DNA of 64,000 nucleotides from Jejubacter calystegiae (GTDB lineage: Bacteria > Pseudomonadota > Gammaproteobacteria > Enterobacterales > Enterobacteriaceae), in the NCBI RefSeq assembly GCF_005671395.1, contig NZ_CP040428.1, forward strand, positions 4,598,185-4,662,184, read 5' to 3'. The notes under the pieces were generated by a model. The model was not told the DNA's origin. It was given only the letters and a program-made list of their open reading frames with translations, and ran no database searches. Position numbers and translations under genes: made by a program. This document shows positions 9,229-21,336 of the stretch, piece by piece. How positions within the stretch are numbered: position 1 is the stretch's first letter; each line of letters opens with the position of its first letter.

Positions 9229-9575
9229 TTAAATCTTAAACTGTCCCACCACCTGAGCCAGCTCGGTCGCCTGTTTCTGCAACGCCCCGGAAGAGGCCGA
9301 AGAGGCTTCAACCAGCACCGCATTCTTCTGCACCATGCTGTCGAGTTGCGCCACCGCCTGATTAATTTCGTTAATGCCCGTCGTCTGTTCCTGCGCCGAA
9401 CGGCTGATCTCACTCATCATTACGGTAACCGATGAGACGCTGTCTACCACTTCCTGGATGGTATTGCTGGCCTGTTGTACCTGCCGGACCCCGGCACTCA
9501 CACAGTGCACGGTGTTCTCCACCAGCTCGCGGATCTCTTTGGCCGCCTCGGCGCTGCGACCGGCCAGAGGTACGG
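9229..9575 (-). pseudogene. Methyl-accepting chemotaxis protein, C-terminal fragment
   Basis: The minus strand encodes the end of a chemoreceptor signalling domain. From LAGRSAEAAKEIRELVE it runs through VDSVSSVTVMMSEISRSA and QEQTTGINEINQAVAQLD to ALQKQATELAQVVGQFKI and a stop. LAGRSAEAAKEI is the start of the segment just after the receptor tip. The match breaks off abruptly near 9575: the sequence before LAGRS is not receptor-like. The ligand-binding, membrane, HAMP and tip parts are missing. About 115 codons of a normal 500-550 remain, so this is a 5'-deleted remnant; no start with a ribosome site is evident. Confidence 0.8.
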
Positions 9576-9719
9576 ATAGAATTAAGCATGATTTCTCCGG
9601 AAGTCAGTAATCCGTTACTCCAGAGCAATCTATCGCGAGCATTGATAAAAAACTTTATAAGCCCCACCGTACTTAGAGGGTAGATGTCTCTGATTTTCAC
9701 CGGGGTTTAGCGCCACTCT

Positions 9720-9877
9720 GTAGCACTCAGGTTGATGACAAAGAGGGAAAAAGCGTGGTTTTTCCCTCTTTATGGTTGAGCTGACGAAAATCAATAAATT
9801 GATTTTCCTTGTTTATTTTTCTGGTGATTCTGGCCGAACGAGTTCGGCCAGGGGTTTGTCATCAGTCTCAGTGCTAC
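9720..9877. repeat. Nested inverted repeats (four-stem element)
   Basis: Outer arms 9720-9742 and 9855-9877 are inverted copies (20 of 23 positions). Inside are three perfect hairpins: 9740-9771 (13-bp stem AAAGAGGGAAAAA, loop GCGTGG, then TTTTTCCCTCTTT), 9786-9807 (GAAAATCAAT/ATTGATTTTC) and 9830-9851 (CTGGCCGAAC/GTTCGGCCAG). A further 7-bp stem, GTGCTAC-TCT-GTAGCAC, follows at 9871-9887. The 9740-9771 hairpin with its T-run could terminate transcription. I recognise no known RNA family or insertion sequence. The rest of 9576-10037 holds no gene I can support. Confidence 0.7.
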
Positions 9878-9958
9878 TCTGTAGCACTCTGATAACCTGC
9901 GTTGTAAAGCCTGATAACAACTACCTCAGGAACCAGACTATTCCTGAAGGCCATTCCA

Positions 9959-9976
9959 TATTTCCTCCATTTTTCC
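9959..9976 (+). promoter_or_regulatory. Candidate BaeR site upstream of mdtA
   Basis: TATTTCCTCCATTTTTCC resembles the BaeR box known at E. coli mdtA (TTTTTCTCCAT followed by ATTGGC). It is about 60-80 bases before the mdtA start and just upstream of a possible -10 TAAACT at 9992-9997. The match is partial. Confidence 0.35.
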
Positions 9977-10037
9977 CTGCCTGACGCCGTCTAAACTAGT
10001 ACCATTACGCCAAATCGTTTCAGGGTAGAAGACGTTA

Positions 10038-11297
10038 ATGATGAAAGGCTCTAAGAAGAACCGCTGGATGTGGCTGGCGGGCATTGTGATTATCGTGCTG
10101 GCAGCGCTCTATTTGTGGCGTTCGCACACCTCCAGCGACGGTAATTCACCTCCTCAGGCCGCCGGGCAGCAGAAACCCGGCGCAGGCGCACGCGGTGGGC
10201 GCGGTATGCGCGCCCCGGCGCCGCCGGTACAGGCGGCCACAGCGACAAGCGAGTCGGTTCCGCGCTATCTCACGGGCCTTGGCACCGTCACCGCCGCTAA
10301 TACCGTTACGGTACGCAGCCGGGTTAACGGTCAGCTGATGGCTATCCACTTTCAGGAAGGCCAGCAGGTAAAAGCGGGCGACCTGCTGGCGGAAATCGAT
10401 CCCAGCGAATTCAAGGTGGCCCTCGCCCAGGCCCAGGGCCAGCTGGCGAAGGATCGCGCAACGCTCGCCAACGCCCGCCGCGATCTGGCTCGCTATCAGC
10501 AACTGGCCAAAACCAATCTGGTTTCTCGCCAGGAGCTGGATACCCAGCAGGCGCTGGTCAGCGAGACCCAGGGAACCATTAAAGCCGATGAGGCTTCGGT
10601 CGCCAGCGCCCAGTTGCAGCTCGACTGGAGCCGCATCACCGCCCCTATCGATGGCCGGATCGGCCTGAAGCAGGTGGATATCGGTAACCAGATCTCCTCC
10701 AGCGACACCACCGGCATCGTGGTTCTGACCCAGACCCACCCCATCGACGTCGTTTTCACCCTGCCGGAAGGGGATATCGCTTCTATTCTGGCAGCCCAGA
10801 AGGCGGGGCAGACCCTGAGCGTCGAAGCCTGGGATCGCACCAACAAGCAGAAGCTGAGCGCAGGCAGCCTGTTAAGCCTTGATAACCAGATCGATGCCAC
10901 CACCGGCACCATCAAACTCAAGGCGCGCTTTGCCAATCAGGATGACAGGCTGTTCCCCAACCAGTTCGTCAATGCCCGCATGCTGGTGGATACCCAGCAT
11001 GACGCGGTCGTTATCCCTTCCGCGGCGCTGCAAATGGGTAACGAAGGCCACTTCGTCTGGGTGCTGGGTGACGGCAACAAGGTCAGCAAACATCTGGTGA
11101 CCACCGGCATTCAGGACAGCGAAAAAGTCGTCATTACCGGCGGGCTTTCCGCAGGAGACAGGGTTGTGACCGACGGTATCGATCGTCTGACCGAAGGTGC
11201 CACGGTGGAAGTGGTGGATGCCCACGATGCCGAAACCAGCTCCGGTAAACGCGCCTCGCCGAAAGAGAAAGGCGGCGCTCAGGGGGCGGGTTCCTGA
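10038..11297 (+). CDS. mdtA: MdtA, periplasmic adaptor of the MdtABC efflux pump
   Basis: A 419-residue RND membrane-fusion protein. It links the MdtB/MdtC inner-membrane pump to an outer-membrane channel (TolC in E. coli) and contributes to export of bile salts, novobiocin and other compounds. The N-terminal membrane anchor (about residues 10-26) is followed by a Gly/Pro-rich linker, a lipoyl-like half motif ([20 protein letters not shown]), a coiled-coil hairpin rich in [20 protein letters not shown], the second lipoyl half, and beta-barrel and membrane-proximal domains. Two adjacent ATGs (10038, 10041) are possible starts. Its stop overlaps the mdtB ATG by one base, which indicates translational coupling. 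Expression is expected to depend on BaeR. Confidence 0.97.
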   Translation: MMKGSKKNRWMWLAGIVIIVLAALYLWRSHTSSDGNSPPQAAGQQKPGAGARGGRGMRAPAPPVQAATATSESVPRYLTGLGTVTAANTVTVRSRVNGQLMAIHFQEGQQVKAGDLLAEIDPSEFKVALAQAQGQLAKDRATLANARRDLARYQQLAKTNLVSRQELDTQQALVSETQGTIKADEASVASAQLQLDWSRITAPIDGRIGLKQVDIGNQISSSDTTGIVVLTQTHPIDVVFTLPEGDIASILAAQKAGQTLSVEAWDRTNKQKLSAGSLLSLDNQIDATTGTIKLKARFANQDDRLFPNQFVNARMLVDTQHDAVVIPSAALQMGNEGHFVWVLGDGNKVSKHLVTTGIQDSEKVVITGGLSAGDRVVTDGIDRLTEGATVEVVDAHDAETSSGKRASPKEKGGAQGAGS

Positions 11298-14200
11298 TGC
11301 AGGTATTGCCTCCCAGCGCCACCGGCGGCCCGTCCCGCCTGTTTATTCTGCGCCCGGTCGCCACCACTCTGATGATGGTGGCTATCATGCTGGCCGGTAT
11401 TATCGGCTATCGCTTCCTGCCGGTGTCGGCGTTGCCCGAAGTGGACTACCCCACCATTCAGGTAGTGACCCTCTACCCCGGCGCCAGCCCGGACGTAACT
11501 ACCTCCGCCATTACCGCGCCGCTGGAGCGCCAGTTCGGCCAGATGTCGGGGCTTAAACAGATGTCCTCCCAGAGCGCCGGCGGCGCATCGGTGGTCACCC
11601 TGCAGTTCCAGCTCACTCTGCCGCTCGATGTGGCGGAGCAGGAAGTGCAGGCCGCCATTAACGCCGCCACCAATCTGCTACCGGGCGATCTGCCTAACCC
11701 GCCGGTCTACAGCAAGGTGAACCCGGCGGATCCGCCGATTATGACCCTGGCCGTTACCTCCTCCGCCCTGCCGATGACCCAGGTTGAGGATATGGTGGAA
11801 ACCCGACTGGCCCAGAAAATCTCCCAGGTTTCCGGCGTGGGTCTGGTCAGCATTTCCGGCGGTCAGCGCCCGGCAGTGAGGGTAAATCTTAACGCCCAGG
11901 CGCTGGCGGCCCTTGGCCTGACCAGCGAAACGGTGCGTACCGCCATCAGCAACGCTAACGTTAACTCCGCCAAAGGGAGCGTGGACGGCCCGGCCCGTGC
12001 CATTACCCTTTCCGCTAACGACCAGATGAAGTCAGTGGAAGAGTACCGCCAGTTGATTGTGGCTTACCAGAACGGTTCGCCGGTGCGACTGGGGGATGTG
12101 GCAACCGTAGAACAGGGTGCGGAAAATAGCTGGCTGGGCGCCTGGGCGAACAAAGATCAGGCGATTATCATGAACGTCCAGCGTCAGCCGGGCGCCAATA
12201 TCATCGATACCGCCGACAATATCCGTAAGCTGCTGCCAACTCTGAAAGAGAGTCTGCCCAAATCGGTAAAAGTGGAGCTGCTGACCGACCGCACCACCAA
12301 TATTCGCGCCTCGGTGACCGATACCCAGTTCGAACTGATGCTGGCTATCGCGCTGGTGGTGATGATCATCTATCTGTTCCTGCGCAACGTGCCCGCCACC
12401 ATTATTCCCGGCGTAGCGGTACCGCTGTCGCTGGTAGGCACCTTTGCGGTGATGGTCTTTTTCGACTTTTCGATCAACAACCTGACGCTAATGGCGCTGA
12501 CCATCGCCACCGGCTTTGTGGTGGATGACGCAATCGTTGTGATCGAGAATATCTCGCGCTACATAGAAAAGGGCGAGAAACCGCTGGCCGCCGCGCTGAA
12601 AGGGGCGGGAGAGATCGGCTTTACCATTATCTCCCTCACCTTCTCGCTGATTGCGGTGCTGATCCCGCTGCTGTTTATGGGGGATATCGTCGGTCGTCTG
12701 TTCCGCGAATTCGCCATTACGCTATCGGTGGCAATTCTGATTTCGGCGGTGGTATCCCTGACGCTGACGCCCATGATGTGCGCCCGCATGCTGAGCCACG
12801 AATCGCTGCGTAAACAGAACCGCTTTTCCCGGGCCAGCGAGCGGATGTTCGATCGCATCATCGCCGCCTACGGTCGGGTGCTGAAGCGGGTGCTAAACCA
12901 CCCGTGGCTGACCCTGGGCGTGGCGCTGGGCACCATGGCGCTGACAGTGCTGCTGTGGGTGATGATCCCCAAAGGCTTCTTCCCGGTGCAGGATAACGGC
13001 ATTATCCAGGGCACCCTCCAGGCGCCGCAGTCGGTCTCTTTCGAATCCATGGCAGGCCGAAGCCGTCAGGCGGCAGATGTGATCCTGAAAGATCCGGCGG
13101 TAGAGAGCGTAGCGTCCTTTATCGGGGTAGACGGCACCAATCCGGCGCTCAACAGCGGCCGTCTGCAAATCAACCTGAAACCGCTGGATGAACGCGACGA
13201 TCGGGTCAGTACCGTCATCGCGCGTTTGCAGCAACAGGTGGCAAATCTGCCGGGGATCTCACTCTATTTACAGCCGGTTCAGGATCTGACCATCGATACC
13301 CAGGTGAGCCGCACTCAGTATCAGTTTACGCTACAGGCTACCTCCCTCGACGAGCTCAGCACCTGGGTTCCGAAGCTGATGGATAAGCTGAACACCCTGC
13401 CACAGCTTGCCGATGTCAGCAGCGACTGGCAGGACCAGGGGATGGTGGCATACGTTAACGTCGACCGTGACTCAGCCAGCCGTCTGGGCATTACCATGTC
13501 AGACGTGGATAACGCGCTGTATAACGCCTTCGGCCAACGGCTGATCTCCACCATCTACACCCAGGCCAACCAGTACCGGGTGGTGCTGGGGCATGACACC
13601 AGCACCACGCCGGGACTGGCGGCGCTTGACCATATTCGCCTGACCAGCAGCGACGGCGGCATCGTCCCGCTAAACGCTATCGCAAAGGTCGAGCAGCGCT
13701 TTGGGCCGCTGACTATCAACCATCTGGATCAGTTCCCGTCGACCACCATCTCGTTCAACGTACCGGACGACTATTCGCTGGGCGACGCGGTACAGGCGAT
13801 TAACGAAGCTGAACAGTCCCTGAACTTCCCGAGTGATATCACCACCTCGTTCCAGGGCAGCACCCTCGCCTTCCAGGCAGCGCTGGGCAGCACGGTATGG
13901 CTGATTGTGGCCTCAGTGGTAGCGATGTATATCGTGCTGGGGGTGCTGTACGAAAGCTTTATTCACCCCATCACCATTCTTTCCACCCTGCCTACCGCCG
14001 GAGTCGGCGCCCTGCTGGCGCTGATGCTGGCGGGTAACGAACTGGATGTGATCGCCATTATCGGCATCATCCTGCTGATCGGCATCGTGAAGAAGAACGC
14101 CATCATGATGATCGACTTTGCGCTGGCGGCGGAGCGCGAACAGGGCATGGCCCCTTATGAGGCCATCTATCAGGCCTGCCTGCTGCGTTTTCGCCCGATC

Positions 14201-14419
14201 CTGATGACCACCCTGGCGGCACTGCTCGGCGCGCTGCCGCTGATGCTGAGTACCGGCGTCGGCGCCGAACTGCGCCGCCCGCTGGGGATTGGCATGGTGG
14301 GCGGTCTGCTGGTCAGCCAGGTACTGACTCTGTTCACCACGCCGGTCATCTACCTGCTGTTCGACCGCCTGTCACACTGGACCCGCAGCCGTTTTCCTAA
14401 GCGTGAAGAGGAGGCGTAA
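11297..14419 (+). CDS. mdtB: MdtB, RND multidrug efflux pump subunit
   Basis: A 1040-residue inner-membrane RND transporter, the same length as E. coli MdtB, which forms a B2C heterotrimer with MdtC. It shows the duplicated layout of 12 membrane helices with two large periplasmic loops. The proton-relay aspartate lies in [18 protein letters not shown], the usual TM4 signature, and the second repeat holds [17 protein letters not shown]. The N-terminal [16 protein letters not shown] helix is typical. It directly follows mdtA and is immediately followed by mdtC with no spacer. Confidence 0.97.
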   Translation: MQVLPPSATGGPSRLFILRPVATTLMMVAIMLAGIIGYRFLPVSALPEVDYPTIQVVTLYPGASPDVTTSAITAPLERQFGQMSGLKQMSSQSAGGASVVTLQFQLTLPLDVAEQEVQAAINAATNLLPGDLPNPPVYSKVNPADPPIMTLAVTSSALPMTQVEDMVETRLAQKISQVSGVGLVSISGGQRPAVRVNLNAQALAALGLTSETVRTAISNANVNSAKGSVDGPARAITLSANDQMKSVEEYRQLIVAYQNGSPVRLGDVATVEQGAENSWLGAWANKDQAIIMNVQRQPGANIIDTADNIRKLLPTLKESLPKSVKVELLTDRTTNIRASVTDTQFELMLAIALVVMIIYLFLRNVPATIIPGVAVPLSLVGTFAVMVFFDFSINNLTLMALTIATGFVVDDAIVVIENISRYIEKGEKPLAAALKGAGEIGFTIISLTFSLIAVLIPLLFMGDIVGRLFREFAITLSVAILISAVVSLTLTPMMCARMLSHESLRKQNRFSRASERMFDRIIAAYGRVLKRVLNHPWLTLGVALGTMALTVLLWVMIPKGFFPVQDNGIIQGTLQAPQSVSFESMAGRSRQAADVILKDPAVESVASFIGVDGTNPALNSGRLQINLKPLDERDDRVSTVIARLQQQVANLPGISLYLQPVQDLTIDTQVSRTQYQFTLQATSLDELSTWVPKLMDKLNTLPQLADVSSDWQDQGMVAYVNVDRDSASRLGITMSDVDNALYNAFGQRLISTIYTQANQYRVVLGHDTSTTPGLAALDHIRLTSSDGGIVPLNAIAKVEQRFGPLTINHLDQFPSTTISFNVPDDYSLGDAVQAINEAEQSLNFPSDITTSFQGSTLAFQAALGSTVWLIVASVVAMYIVLGVLYESFIHPITILSTLPTAGVGALLALMLAGNELDVIAIIGIILLIGIVKKNAIMMIDFALAAEREQGMAPYEAIYQACLLRFRPILMTTLAALLGALPLMLSTGVGAELRRPLGIGMVGGLLVSQVLTLFTTPVIYLLFDRLSHWTRSRFPKREEEA

Positions 14420-17400
14420 GTGAAATTCTTCGCCCTCTTTATTCACCGTCCGGTGGCTACCATCCTGCTCAGCGTCGCCATTACGCTGTGCGGAGTGCTG
14501 GGCTTCCGGCTGCTGCCGGTAGCGCCGCTGCCGCAGGTGGACTTTCCGGTGATTATGGTCAGCGCTTCGCTGCCTGGCGCTTCGCCGGAAACCATGGCCT
14601 CTTCGGTGGCGACGCCGCTTGAACGCTCGCTGGGCCGCATCGCCGGAATCAACGAGATGACCTCCAGCAGCTCGCTGGGCAGTACCCGCATTATTTTGCA
14701 GTTCGACTTCAGCCGCGATATTAACGGCGCGGCCCGTGACGTGCAGGCGGCGATTAACGCCGCCCAGAGCCTCCTGCCGAGCGGCATGCCCAGCCGCCCG
14801 ACCTACCGCAAGGCTAACCCGTCGGACATGCCTGTCATGATCCTGACGCTCACCTCGGAGACTTATTCCCAGGGCGAGCTGTACGACTATGCCTCGACCC
14901 AACTGGCTCAGACCATCGCCCAGATCGACGGCGTGGGCGACGTCAGCGTCGGCGGTAGTTCCCTGCCCGCCGTCCGGGTGGCGCTGAATCCCCAGGCGCT
15001 GTTTAACCAGGGGGTCTCGCTGGATGCGGTGCGCAACGCCATCAGCAACGCCAACGTGCGTCGCCCCCAGGGAGCGGTGGAAGACGATACCCGACGCTGG
15101 CTATTGCAGACCAACGACGAGCTGAAAACCGCCGCCGAATATCAGCCGCTGGTGGTGCACTACAACAACGGCTCCGCGGTACGCCTGAGCGATGTCGCCA
15201 CCGTGACCGATTCGGTACAGGACGTGCGCAACGCCGGGATGACCAACGCCAAACCGGCCATTCTGCTGATGGTGCGCAAAACGCCGGAAGCCAACATTAT
15301 CGAAACCGTGGACAGGATTCGCGGCAGGCTGCCGGTACTGCGTGAAACTATCCCTGCCGCCATCGACCTGCAGGTAGCGATGGATCGCTCCCCCACCATT
15401 CGCGCTTCGCTCTCTGAAGTGGAGCAAACCCTGGCGATCTCGGTGGGGCTGGTGATTCTGGTGGTATTCCTGTTCCTGCGCTCCGGCCGCGCCACCTTCA
15501 TTCCGGCGGTGGCCGTGCCGGTATCGCTCATCGGCACCTTTGCGGCCATGTACCTGTGCGGCTTTAGCCTGAATAACCTGTCGCTGATGGCCCTGACCAT
15601 CGCCACCGGCTTTGTGGTGGATGACGCTATTGTGGTGCTGGAGAATATCGCCCGCCACATTGAGGCGGGGATGAAGCCCCTGCAGGCGGCGCTCCAGGGG
15701 GTGCGTGAAGTGGGCTTTACCGTGCTCTCCATGAGCGTATCGCTGGTGGCGGTGTTCCTGCCGCTGCTGCTGATGAGCGGCCTGCCAGGCAGGCTGTTCC
15801 GCGAATTCGCCGTGACGCTCTCGGTCTCTATCGGTATTTCGCTGGCAGTCTCGCTGACCCTGACACCCATGATGTGCGGCTGGCTGCTGCGCAACAGCGA
15901 CAAGCCCCAGCATAATCGCGGTATCGGTCGGCTTCTGAATGCCATGCAGCAGGGCTACGCACGCTCCCTTAAGTGGGCGCTTAACCACGCCCGGCTGGTG
16001 GGCTGCGTGCTGCTCGCCACCATCGCCCTTAACGTCTGGCTTTATATCACCATTCCCAAAACCTTCTTCCCGGAGCAGGACACCGGTGCCCTGATGGGCG
16101 GCATTCAGGGGGATCAAAGCATCTCGTTCCAGGCGATGCGCGGTAAACTGCAGGACTTTATGACCATCATCCATGCAGACCCGGCGGTAGATAACGTCAC
16201 CGGCTTTACCGGCGGTTCCCGGGTCAATAGCGGCATGATGTTTATCACCCTTAAGCCGCTGTCGGAGCGCCTTGAGAGCGCCCAGCAGGTGATCGACCGG
16301 CTGCGTAAAAAGTTGATGAAAGAGCCCGGTGCCAGCCTGTTCCTGATGGCGGTGCAGGATATTCGGGTGGGCGGACGTCAGTCCAACGCCAGTTATCAGT
16401 ACAGCCTGCTGTCTGACGACCTTAGCGCTCTGCGCGAATGGGAGCCGAAGATCCGTAAAGCGCTGGCGGCGCTGCCTGAGCTGGCGGACGTCAATTCGGA
16501 TCAACAGGACAACGGCGCGGAGATGGATCTGGTCTACGATCGCGACAGCATGTCGCGGCTGGGCATTGACGTTTCCGATGCGAACAACCTGCTGAACAAC
16601 GCCTTCGGCCAGCGTCAGATCTCCACCATCTACCAGCCCCTGAACCAGTACAAAGTGGTGATGGAGGTGGACTCGCGCTATACCCAGGACGTCAGTTCCC
16701 TCGATCAGATGTTCGTTATCAATAACGACGGTAAGCCTGTCCCGCTGTCGTACTTCGCCAAATGGCAGCCTGCCAACGCCCCGCTGTCGGTGAATCATCA
16801 GGGGCTGTCGGCCTCGTCGACTATCTCCTTTAACCTGCCGACCGGGGTCTCGCTTTCCGAAGCCAGCGCGGCTATCGACAGGGCCATGACTCAGCTTGGA
16901 GTGCCTTCATCGGTGCGCGGCTCTTACGCCGGGACCGCCCAGCTATTCCAGGAGACCATGAGCTCTCAGGTGATCCTGATTCTGGCGGCCATCGCCACGG
17001 TTTATATCGTGTTGGGGATCCTGTATGAAAGCTATGTTCATCCGCTGACCATTCTTTCCACCCTGCCTTCGGCCGGGGTCGGCGCCCTGCTGGCGCTGAT
17101 GCTTTTCGGCGCCCCTTTCAGCCTGATTGCGCTGATTGGGATTATGCTATTGATTGGCATTGTGAAAAAGAACGCCATCATGATGGTGGACTTCGCCATC
17201 GAGGCCCAGCGCCACGGAGATCTGTCGCCCCAGGAGGCCATCTTCCAGGCCTGTCAGCTGCGCTTTCGGCCGATTATGATGACTACCCTGGCGGCGCTGT
17301 TCGGCGCCCTGCCGCTGGTTATCTCCAGCGGCGACGGCGCAGAGCTGCGCCAGCCGCTGGGCATTACCATCGTCGGCGGTCTGGTAATGAGCCAGTTGCT

Positions 17401-17500
17401 GACGCTCTACACCACGCCGGTGGTCTATCTGTTCTTTGACCGTCTGCGGCTGCGCTTTACGCGCCGGAGCAAGCGCGAGAAAGCACTGATGGGTGAATAA
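14420..17500 (+). CDS. mdtC: MdtC, RND multidrug efflux pump subunit
   Basis: A 1026-residue RND pump protein, paralogue and partner of MdtB. The start is GTG at 14420, directly after the mdtB TAA; the [16 protein letters not shown] start agrees with E. coli MdtC. The TM4 proton-relay motif ([18 protein letters not shown]) and the repeat-2 motif ([17 protein letters not shown]) are intact, as are the periplasmic docking regions. Adjacency without spacer implies coupled translation with mdtB, fitting the obligate heteromultimer. Confidence 0.97.
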   Translation: MKFFALFIHRPVATILLSVAITLCGVLGFRLLPVAPLPQVDFPVIMVSASLPGASPETMASSVATPLERSLGRIAGINEMTSSSSLGSTRIILQFDFSRDINGAARDVQAAINAAQSLLPSGMPSRPTYRKANPSDMPVMILTLTSETYSQGELYDYASTQLAQTIAQIDGVGDVSVGGSSLPAVRVALNPQALFNQGVSLDAVRNAISNANVRRPQGAVEDDTRRWLLQTNDELKTAAEYQPLVVHYNNGSAVRLSDVATVTDSVQDVRNAGMTNAKPAILLMVRKTPEANIIETVDRIRGRLPVLRETIPAAIDLQVAMDRSPTIRASLSEVEQTLAISVGLVILVVFLFLRSGRATFIPAVAVPVSLIGTFAAMYLCGFSLNNLSLMALTIATGFVVDDAIVVLENIARHIEAGMKPLQAALQGVREVGFTVLSMSVSLVAVFLPLLLMSGLPGRLFREFAVTLSVSIGISLAVSLTLTPMMCGWLLRNSDKPQHNRGIGRLLNAMQQGYARSLKWALNHARLVGCVLLATIALNVWLYITIPKTFFPEQDTGALMGGIQGDQSISFQAMRGKLQDFMTIIHADPAVDNVTGFTGGSRVNSGMMFITLKPLSERLESAQQVIDRLRKKLMKEPGASLFLMAVQDIRVGGRQSNASYQYSLLSDDLSALREWEPKIRKALAALPELADVNSDQQDNGAEMDLVYDRDSMSRLGIDVSDANNLLNNAFGQRQISTIYQPLNQYKVVMEVDSRYTQDVSSLDQMFVINNDGKPVPLSYFAKWQPANAPLSVNHQGLSASSTISFNLPTGVSLSEASAAIDRAMTQLGVPSSVRGSYAGTAQLFQETMSSQVILILAAIATVYIVLGILYESYVHPLTILSTLPSAGVGALLALMLFGAPFSLIALIGIMLLIGIVKKNAIMMVDFAIEAQRHGDLSPQEAIFQACQLRFRPIMMTTLAALFGALPLVISSGDGAELRQPLGITIVGGLVMSQLLTLYTTPVVYLFFDRLRLRFTRRSKREKALMGE

Positions 17501-17503
17501 ACG

Positions 17504-18919
17504 ATGACCGAGCTCCCGAATACGGTTCGCTGGCAGTTGTGGATTGTCGCCTTCGGCTTCTTTATGCAGTCGCTGGACACCACCATTGTCAATACCGCGC
17601 TTCCCGCCATGGCTCAGAGCCTGGGGGAAAGCCCGCTGCGTATGCATATGGTGATTGTCTCCTATGTGCTGACGGTGGCGGTGATGCTGCCCGCCAGCGG
17701 CTGGCTGGCGGACCGGGTCGGGGTGCGTAATATCTTCTTTAGCGCCATCGTGATCTTTACCCTGGGCTCCCTGCTATGCGCTCTGGCCCCCACCCTTAAC
17801 GCCCTGATTATGGCCCGGGTGGTTCAGGGTATCGGCGGTGCCATGATGGTGCCGGTAGGGCGCCTGACGGTGATGAAGATAGTCCCTCGCGAGCAGTATA
17901 TGGCCGCCATGACCTTCGTGACCCTGCCGGGTCAGGTCGGCCCGCTGCTCGGTCCGGCCCTGGGCGGCCTGCTGGTAGAGTACGCAAGCTGGCACTGGAT
18001 CTTTCTGATCAATCTGCCTGTCGGGATCGCCGGTGCTATCGCGACTCTGTGGCTGATGCCCAACTACCGGATGCAGACCCGGCGCTTCGACTTTAGCGGC
18101 TTCTTTCTACTGGCCTTCGGTATGGCGGCCATTACCATCGCTCTGGATGGCAGTAAGGGCCTGGGTATCAATCCTCTGTGGCTGGCGCTGCTGGTCAGTT
18201 CAGGTGCGGTGGCGCTGATGTTCTATCTGCGTCACGCCCGTAGCAATCCCCGGGCGCTGTTCAGCCTGAACCTGTTCCACACCCGCTCTTACGCCATCGG
18301 ACTCACCGCCAGCCTGTTCGCCCGCATTGGTAGCGGAATGCTGCCCTTTATGATTCCCATCTTCCTTCAGGTAGGGCTGGGCTTTTCGCCATTCCATGCC
18401 GGTCTGATGATGATCCCTATGGTGCTGGGCAATATGGGGATGAAGCGTATTGTGGTTCAGGTGGTCAACCGTTTTGGCTATCGTCACGTGCTGGTGTTCG
18501 CCACCCTGGCGCTGGCGTTTATCGCCGTGCTGTTTATGACGGCCGGACTGCTGGGCTGGACCGCCTCATTGCCGCTGGTGCTGTTTATGCTGGGCATGGT
18601 CAACGCCATGCGTTTTTCGTCAATGAATACCCTGACCCTGAAAGATTTGCCGGACAGCCTCGCCAGCAGCGGCAACAGCCTGCTGTCGATGGTGATGCAG
18701 CTTTCTATGAGCCTGGGCGTGACCCTGGCCGGTCTGCTGCTGGGCCTGTACGGTAGCCAGCATCTGTCCGTCGACAGTGGCGCCGCCCACCACGTCTTTC
18801 TCTACACCTGGCTGACCATGGCGGTGATTATCGCCCTGCCCGCGCTACTGTTCGCCCGGGTGCCAAAGGACAGCAGTAAAAATGTCGCCATCGCACGGCG
18901 CAAAAGGAGCCCTGAATGA
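17504..18919 (+). CDS. mdtD: MdtD, MFS transporter (EmrB/DHA2 type)
   Basis: A 471-residue major-facilitator protein, the same size as E. coli MdtD, which belongs to the 14-helix drug:proton antiporter family. The family motif [18 protein letters not shown] is in helix 1, and motif A appears as [11 protein letters not shown]. In E. coli it is not needed for MdtABC drug resistance, and a citrate/iron-related role has been proposed. It starts 3 bases after mdtC and its stop overlaps the baeS start by 4 bases (ATGA), so it belongs to the BaeR operon. Confidence 0.95.
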   Translation: MTELPNTVRWQLWIVAFGFFMQSLDTTIVNTALPAMAQSLGESPLRMHMVIVSYVLTVAVMLPASGWLADRVGVRNIFFSAIVIFTLGSLLCALAPTLNALIMARVVQGIGGAMMVPVGRLTVMKIVPREQYMAAMTFVTLPGQVGPLLGPALGGLLVEYASWHWIFLINLPVGIAGAIATLWLMPNYRMQTRRFDFSGFFLLAFGMAAITIALDGSKGLGINPLWLALLVSSGAVALMFYLRHARSNPRALFSLNLFHTRSYAIGLTASLFARIGSGMLPFMIPIFLQVGLGFSPFHAGLMMIPMVLGNMGMKRIVVQVVNRFGYRHVLVFATLALAFIAVLFMTAGLLGWTASLPLVLFMLGMVNAMRFSSMNTLTLKDLPDSLASSGNSLLSMVMQLSMSLGVTLAGLLLGLYGSQHLSVDSGAAHHVFLYTWLTMAVIIALPALLFARVPKDSSKNVAIARRKRSPE

Positions 18920-20307
18920 AACGCTGGCGACCCGGCATTACCGCCAAACTGTTCTTTGCCATTTTCGGCACCTGCCTGCTGGTGCTGATACTGATGCACC
19001 AGGCGGTGCGTATCAGCTTCGAACGCGGTTTTATCGACTACATCAAACACGGTAACGAGCAGCGATTATCTCAGTTGAGCGACGCGCTGGCCGAACAGTA
19101 CAGCGTTCACGGCGACTGGAGTTTTCTACGTCATAACGACCGTTTTCTGTTTCGGCTGCTGCGCTCGTTTGAACACGACCCCAATTCCGAAATGCCTCCC
19201 CACGGCTGGCGCACCCAGTTTTGGGTGACGGATGGCAACTTCCGCCGTTTAGTGGGGCCGCCGGGGCACATTCCGCCGGATGGCGCCAGCCAGCCGGTGC
19301 TGGTGGGCGGGAAAACCGTGGGCTGGGTGGTTTCATCGCCGGTGGAACGCCTGACCCGTAGCACCGACATCAACTTCGACCGACAGCAGAAGCGCACCAG
19401 TTGGCTGATCGTCGGTCTGTCGATCCTGCTGGCCGCCGGTGCCACCCTGCCGCTGGCGCGCGGCCTGCTAAAACCGGTGAAAAAGCTGGTAGACGGCACC
19501 CATAAGCTGGCGGCGGGGGACTTCACCACCCGCATTCCGGTAGGCCAGGACGAACTGGGGCGGCTGGCTAACGACTTTAACCAGTTAGCCAGCACCCTGG
19601 AAAAAAACCAACAGATGCGGCGCGCCTTTATGGCGGATATCTCCCACGAATTGCGCACGCCGCTGGCGGTGCTACGCGGTGAGCTGGAGGCGATTCAGGA
19701 CGGCGTGCGCAACTTTACGCCGGAGACCGTCTCATCGCTGCAGGTGGAGGTCGCCACTCTCACCAAACTGGTGGACGATCTGCATCAGCTTTCCCTTTCC
19801 GACAAAGGGGCGCTGGCCTATCAGATGAAACCGCTGGATATCGTGGCGCTGCTGGAAGTGGCCGCCGGGGTGTTTAAACAGCGGTTCCGCAGTCGCGAAC
19901 TCAGCCTGCGCCTGGCGCTTCCGGAACAGGTTACCCTGCCCGGCGACGCCGATCGCCTGCTCCAGCTATTCACTAATCTGCTGGAAAACAGCCTGCGTTA
20001 CACCGACGCTGGCGGCGAACTTAAGGTCAGCGGCACGCTACACGGCAGAAACTTTGTGCTTAACTTCGCCGACAGCGCGCCCGGGGTCACGGATGAGCAG
20101 TTAGACAAACTGTTCGAGCGCTTTTATCGCACCGAAGGCTCCCGCAACCGCGCCAGCGGCGGCTCTGGTCTGGGTCTGGCTATCTGCCAGAACATTGTCC
20201 ATGCGCATGGCGGCACCATTGAGGCTACCCATTCACCTTCCGGCGGGGTATGCATTAGGGTAGAGTTACCGCTGGATCCCGATTTACAGAGAAGTCAAAG
20301 CGTATGA
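18916..20307 (+). CDS. baeS: BaeS, envelope-stress sensor histidine kinase
   Basis: A 463-residue inner-membrane kinase that senses envelope stress (indole, tannins, metals, flavonoids in E. coli) and phosphorylates BaeR. Order: membrane helix (about 12-30), periplasmic sensor (about 35-155), second helix (about 160-180), HAMP, and a dimerisation domain with [18 protein letters not shown] whose histidine is residue 244. The HATPase domain has the N box [13 protein letters not shown] and the G box [10 protein letters not shown]. Overlaps mdtD and baeR by 4 bases each, so sensor, regulator and pump are co-expressed. Confidence 0.97.
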   Translation: MKRWRPGITAKLFFAIFGTCLLVLILMHQAVRISFERGFIDYIKHGNEQRLSQLSDALAEQYSVHGDWSFLRHNDRFLFRLLRSFEHDPNSEMPPHGWRTQFWVTDGNFRRLVGPPGHIPPDGASQPVLVGGKTVGWVVSSPVERLTRSTDINFDRQQKRTSWLIVGLSILLAAGATLPLARGLLKPVKKLVDGTHKLAAGDFTTRIPVGQDELGRLANDFNQLASTLEKNQQMRRAFMADISHELRTPLAVLRGELEAIQDGVRNFTPETVSSLQVEVATLTKLVDDLHQLSLSDKGALAYQMKPLDIVALLEVAAGVFKQRFRSRELSLRLALPEQVTLPGDADRLLQLFTNLLENSLRYTDAGGELKVSGTLHGRNFVLNFADSAPGVTDEQLDKLFERFYRTEGSRNRASGGSGLGLAICQNIVHAHGGTIEATHSPSGGVCIRVELPLDPDLQRSQSV

Positions 20308-21026
20308 CTGAATTACCGATTGATGACAATGCGCCACGCGTACTGGTGGTGGAAGACGAACCCAAACTGGGCCAGTTATTGATCGACTACCTGCGCGCCG
20401 CCAGTTACGCGCCCAGCCTGCTGGCCCACGGCGATGAGGTGTTGCCTTATGTTCACCAGACGCCGCCGGACCTGATTCTGCTCGACCTGATGCTGCCGGG
20501 CACCGACGGCCTGACCCTGTGCCGGGAAATTCGCCGTTTTTCCGATGTGCCCATCATTATGGTCACCGCCAAAATCGAAGAAATTGACCGCCTGCTGGGG
20601 CTGGAGATTGGCGCCGATGATTACATCTGCAAGCCCTTTAGCCCACGGGAAGTGGTGGCGCGGGTTAAAACCATTCTGCGTCGCGTACAGCCTAAGCGCG
20701 ATGCGCTAAATGCCAGCGACAACCAGCCGCTGATTATCGACGAAGGCCGCTTCCAGGCAAGCTGGCGCGGCCAGGTGCTGGACCTGACCCCCGCCGAATT
20801 CCGGTTGCTGAAAACCCTGGCGACCGAACCCGGCAAGGTGTTTTCCCGGGAGCAGTTGCTTAACCATCTCTACGACGATTACCGGGTAGTGACCGATCGC
20901 ACCATCGACAGCCATATCAAAAACCTGCGCCGCAAGCTGGAAGCCCAGGATGCCGAACAGGCCTTTATCCGCGCGGTTTATGGTGTGGGCTATCGCTGGG
21001 AAGCCGAGGCAGGCCAGGTGGTGTAA
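20304..21026 (+). CDS. baeR: BaeR, response regulator (OmpR/PhoB family)
   Basis: A 240-residue response regulator. The receiver domain has the acidic pair in VVEDEP, the phospho-acceptor Asp61 in LLDLMLPG and the conserved Lys in [11 protein letters not shown]. The C-terminal winged helix (about 135-235) contains [20 protein letters not shown] and the recognition helix region [15 protein letters not shown]. It activates mdtABCD and acrD in E. coli. Last gene of the operon, followed by a hairpin at 21038-21067. Confidence 0.97.
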   Translation: MTELPIDDNAPRVLVVEDEPKLGQLLIDYLRAASYAPSLLAHGDEVLPYVHQTPPDLILLDLMLPGTDGLTLCREIRRFSDVPIIMVTAKIEEIDRLLGLEIGADDYICKPFSPREVVARVKTILRRVQPKRDALNASDNQPLIIDEGRFQASWRGQVLDLTPAEFRLLKTLATEPGKVFSREQLLNHLYDDYRVVTDRTIDSHIKNLRRKLEAQDAEQAFIRAVYGVGYRWEAEAGQVV

Positions 21027-21037
21027 TTGTCTCTTCC

Positions 21038-21067
21038 TGACCAGTGTTGTATTCACAGGACTGGTCA
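21038..21067 (+). terminator. Hairpin downstream of baeR
   Basis: TGACCAGT and ACTGGTCA form a perfect 8-bp stem with a 14-base loop, 11 bases after the baeR stop. No clear T-run follows, so termination strength is uncertain. The remaining 21068-21336 is AT-rich and shows nothing else I can name; it should carry the promoter of the next small gene. Confidence 0.5.
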
Positions 21068-21336
21068 TTATCGAATGACCTCTCATTCCTGCTTATTATT
21101 GTTTGCATTCTCCCCACGCAACGATTAAATAAAACATCACTCTCATGTTGTCAGTCCCGCTAAATTCGTATCGTTTTCGGAGCGCGAATCAATAAAGAGA
21201 TTTATTATTTAATAGAAAACGCGATTAACCACCATTTAAAAATAGATTATTCCGAAAACCACATCGAAAGGAAGTACTGTCTTAGTTCGCTGGCCGCGCT
21301 ATGTATCGCAGGGCCCGCCGGGACAGGGATAGCGCC

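Noticed and set aside
9576-10037. Sib/Ibs toxin-antitoxin RNAs, found upstream of mdtA in E. coli
   Set aside because: I found no Ibs-like peptide or Sib repeat in this interval; the structures here are different.
15101-16798. 565-codon minus-strand open frame within mdtC
   Set aside because: His- and Gln-rich antisense shadow; mdtC is a conserved gene in the other direction.
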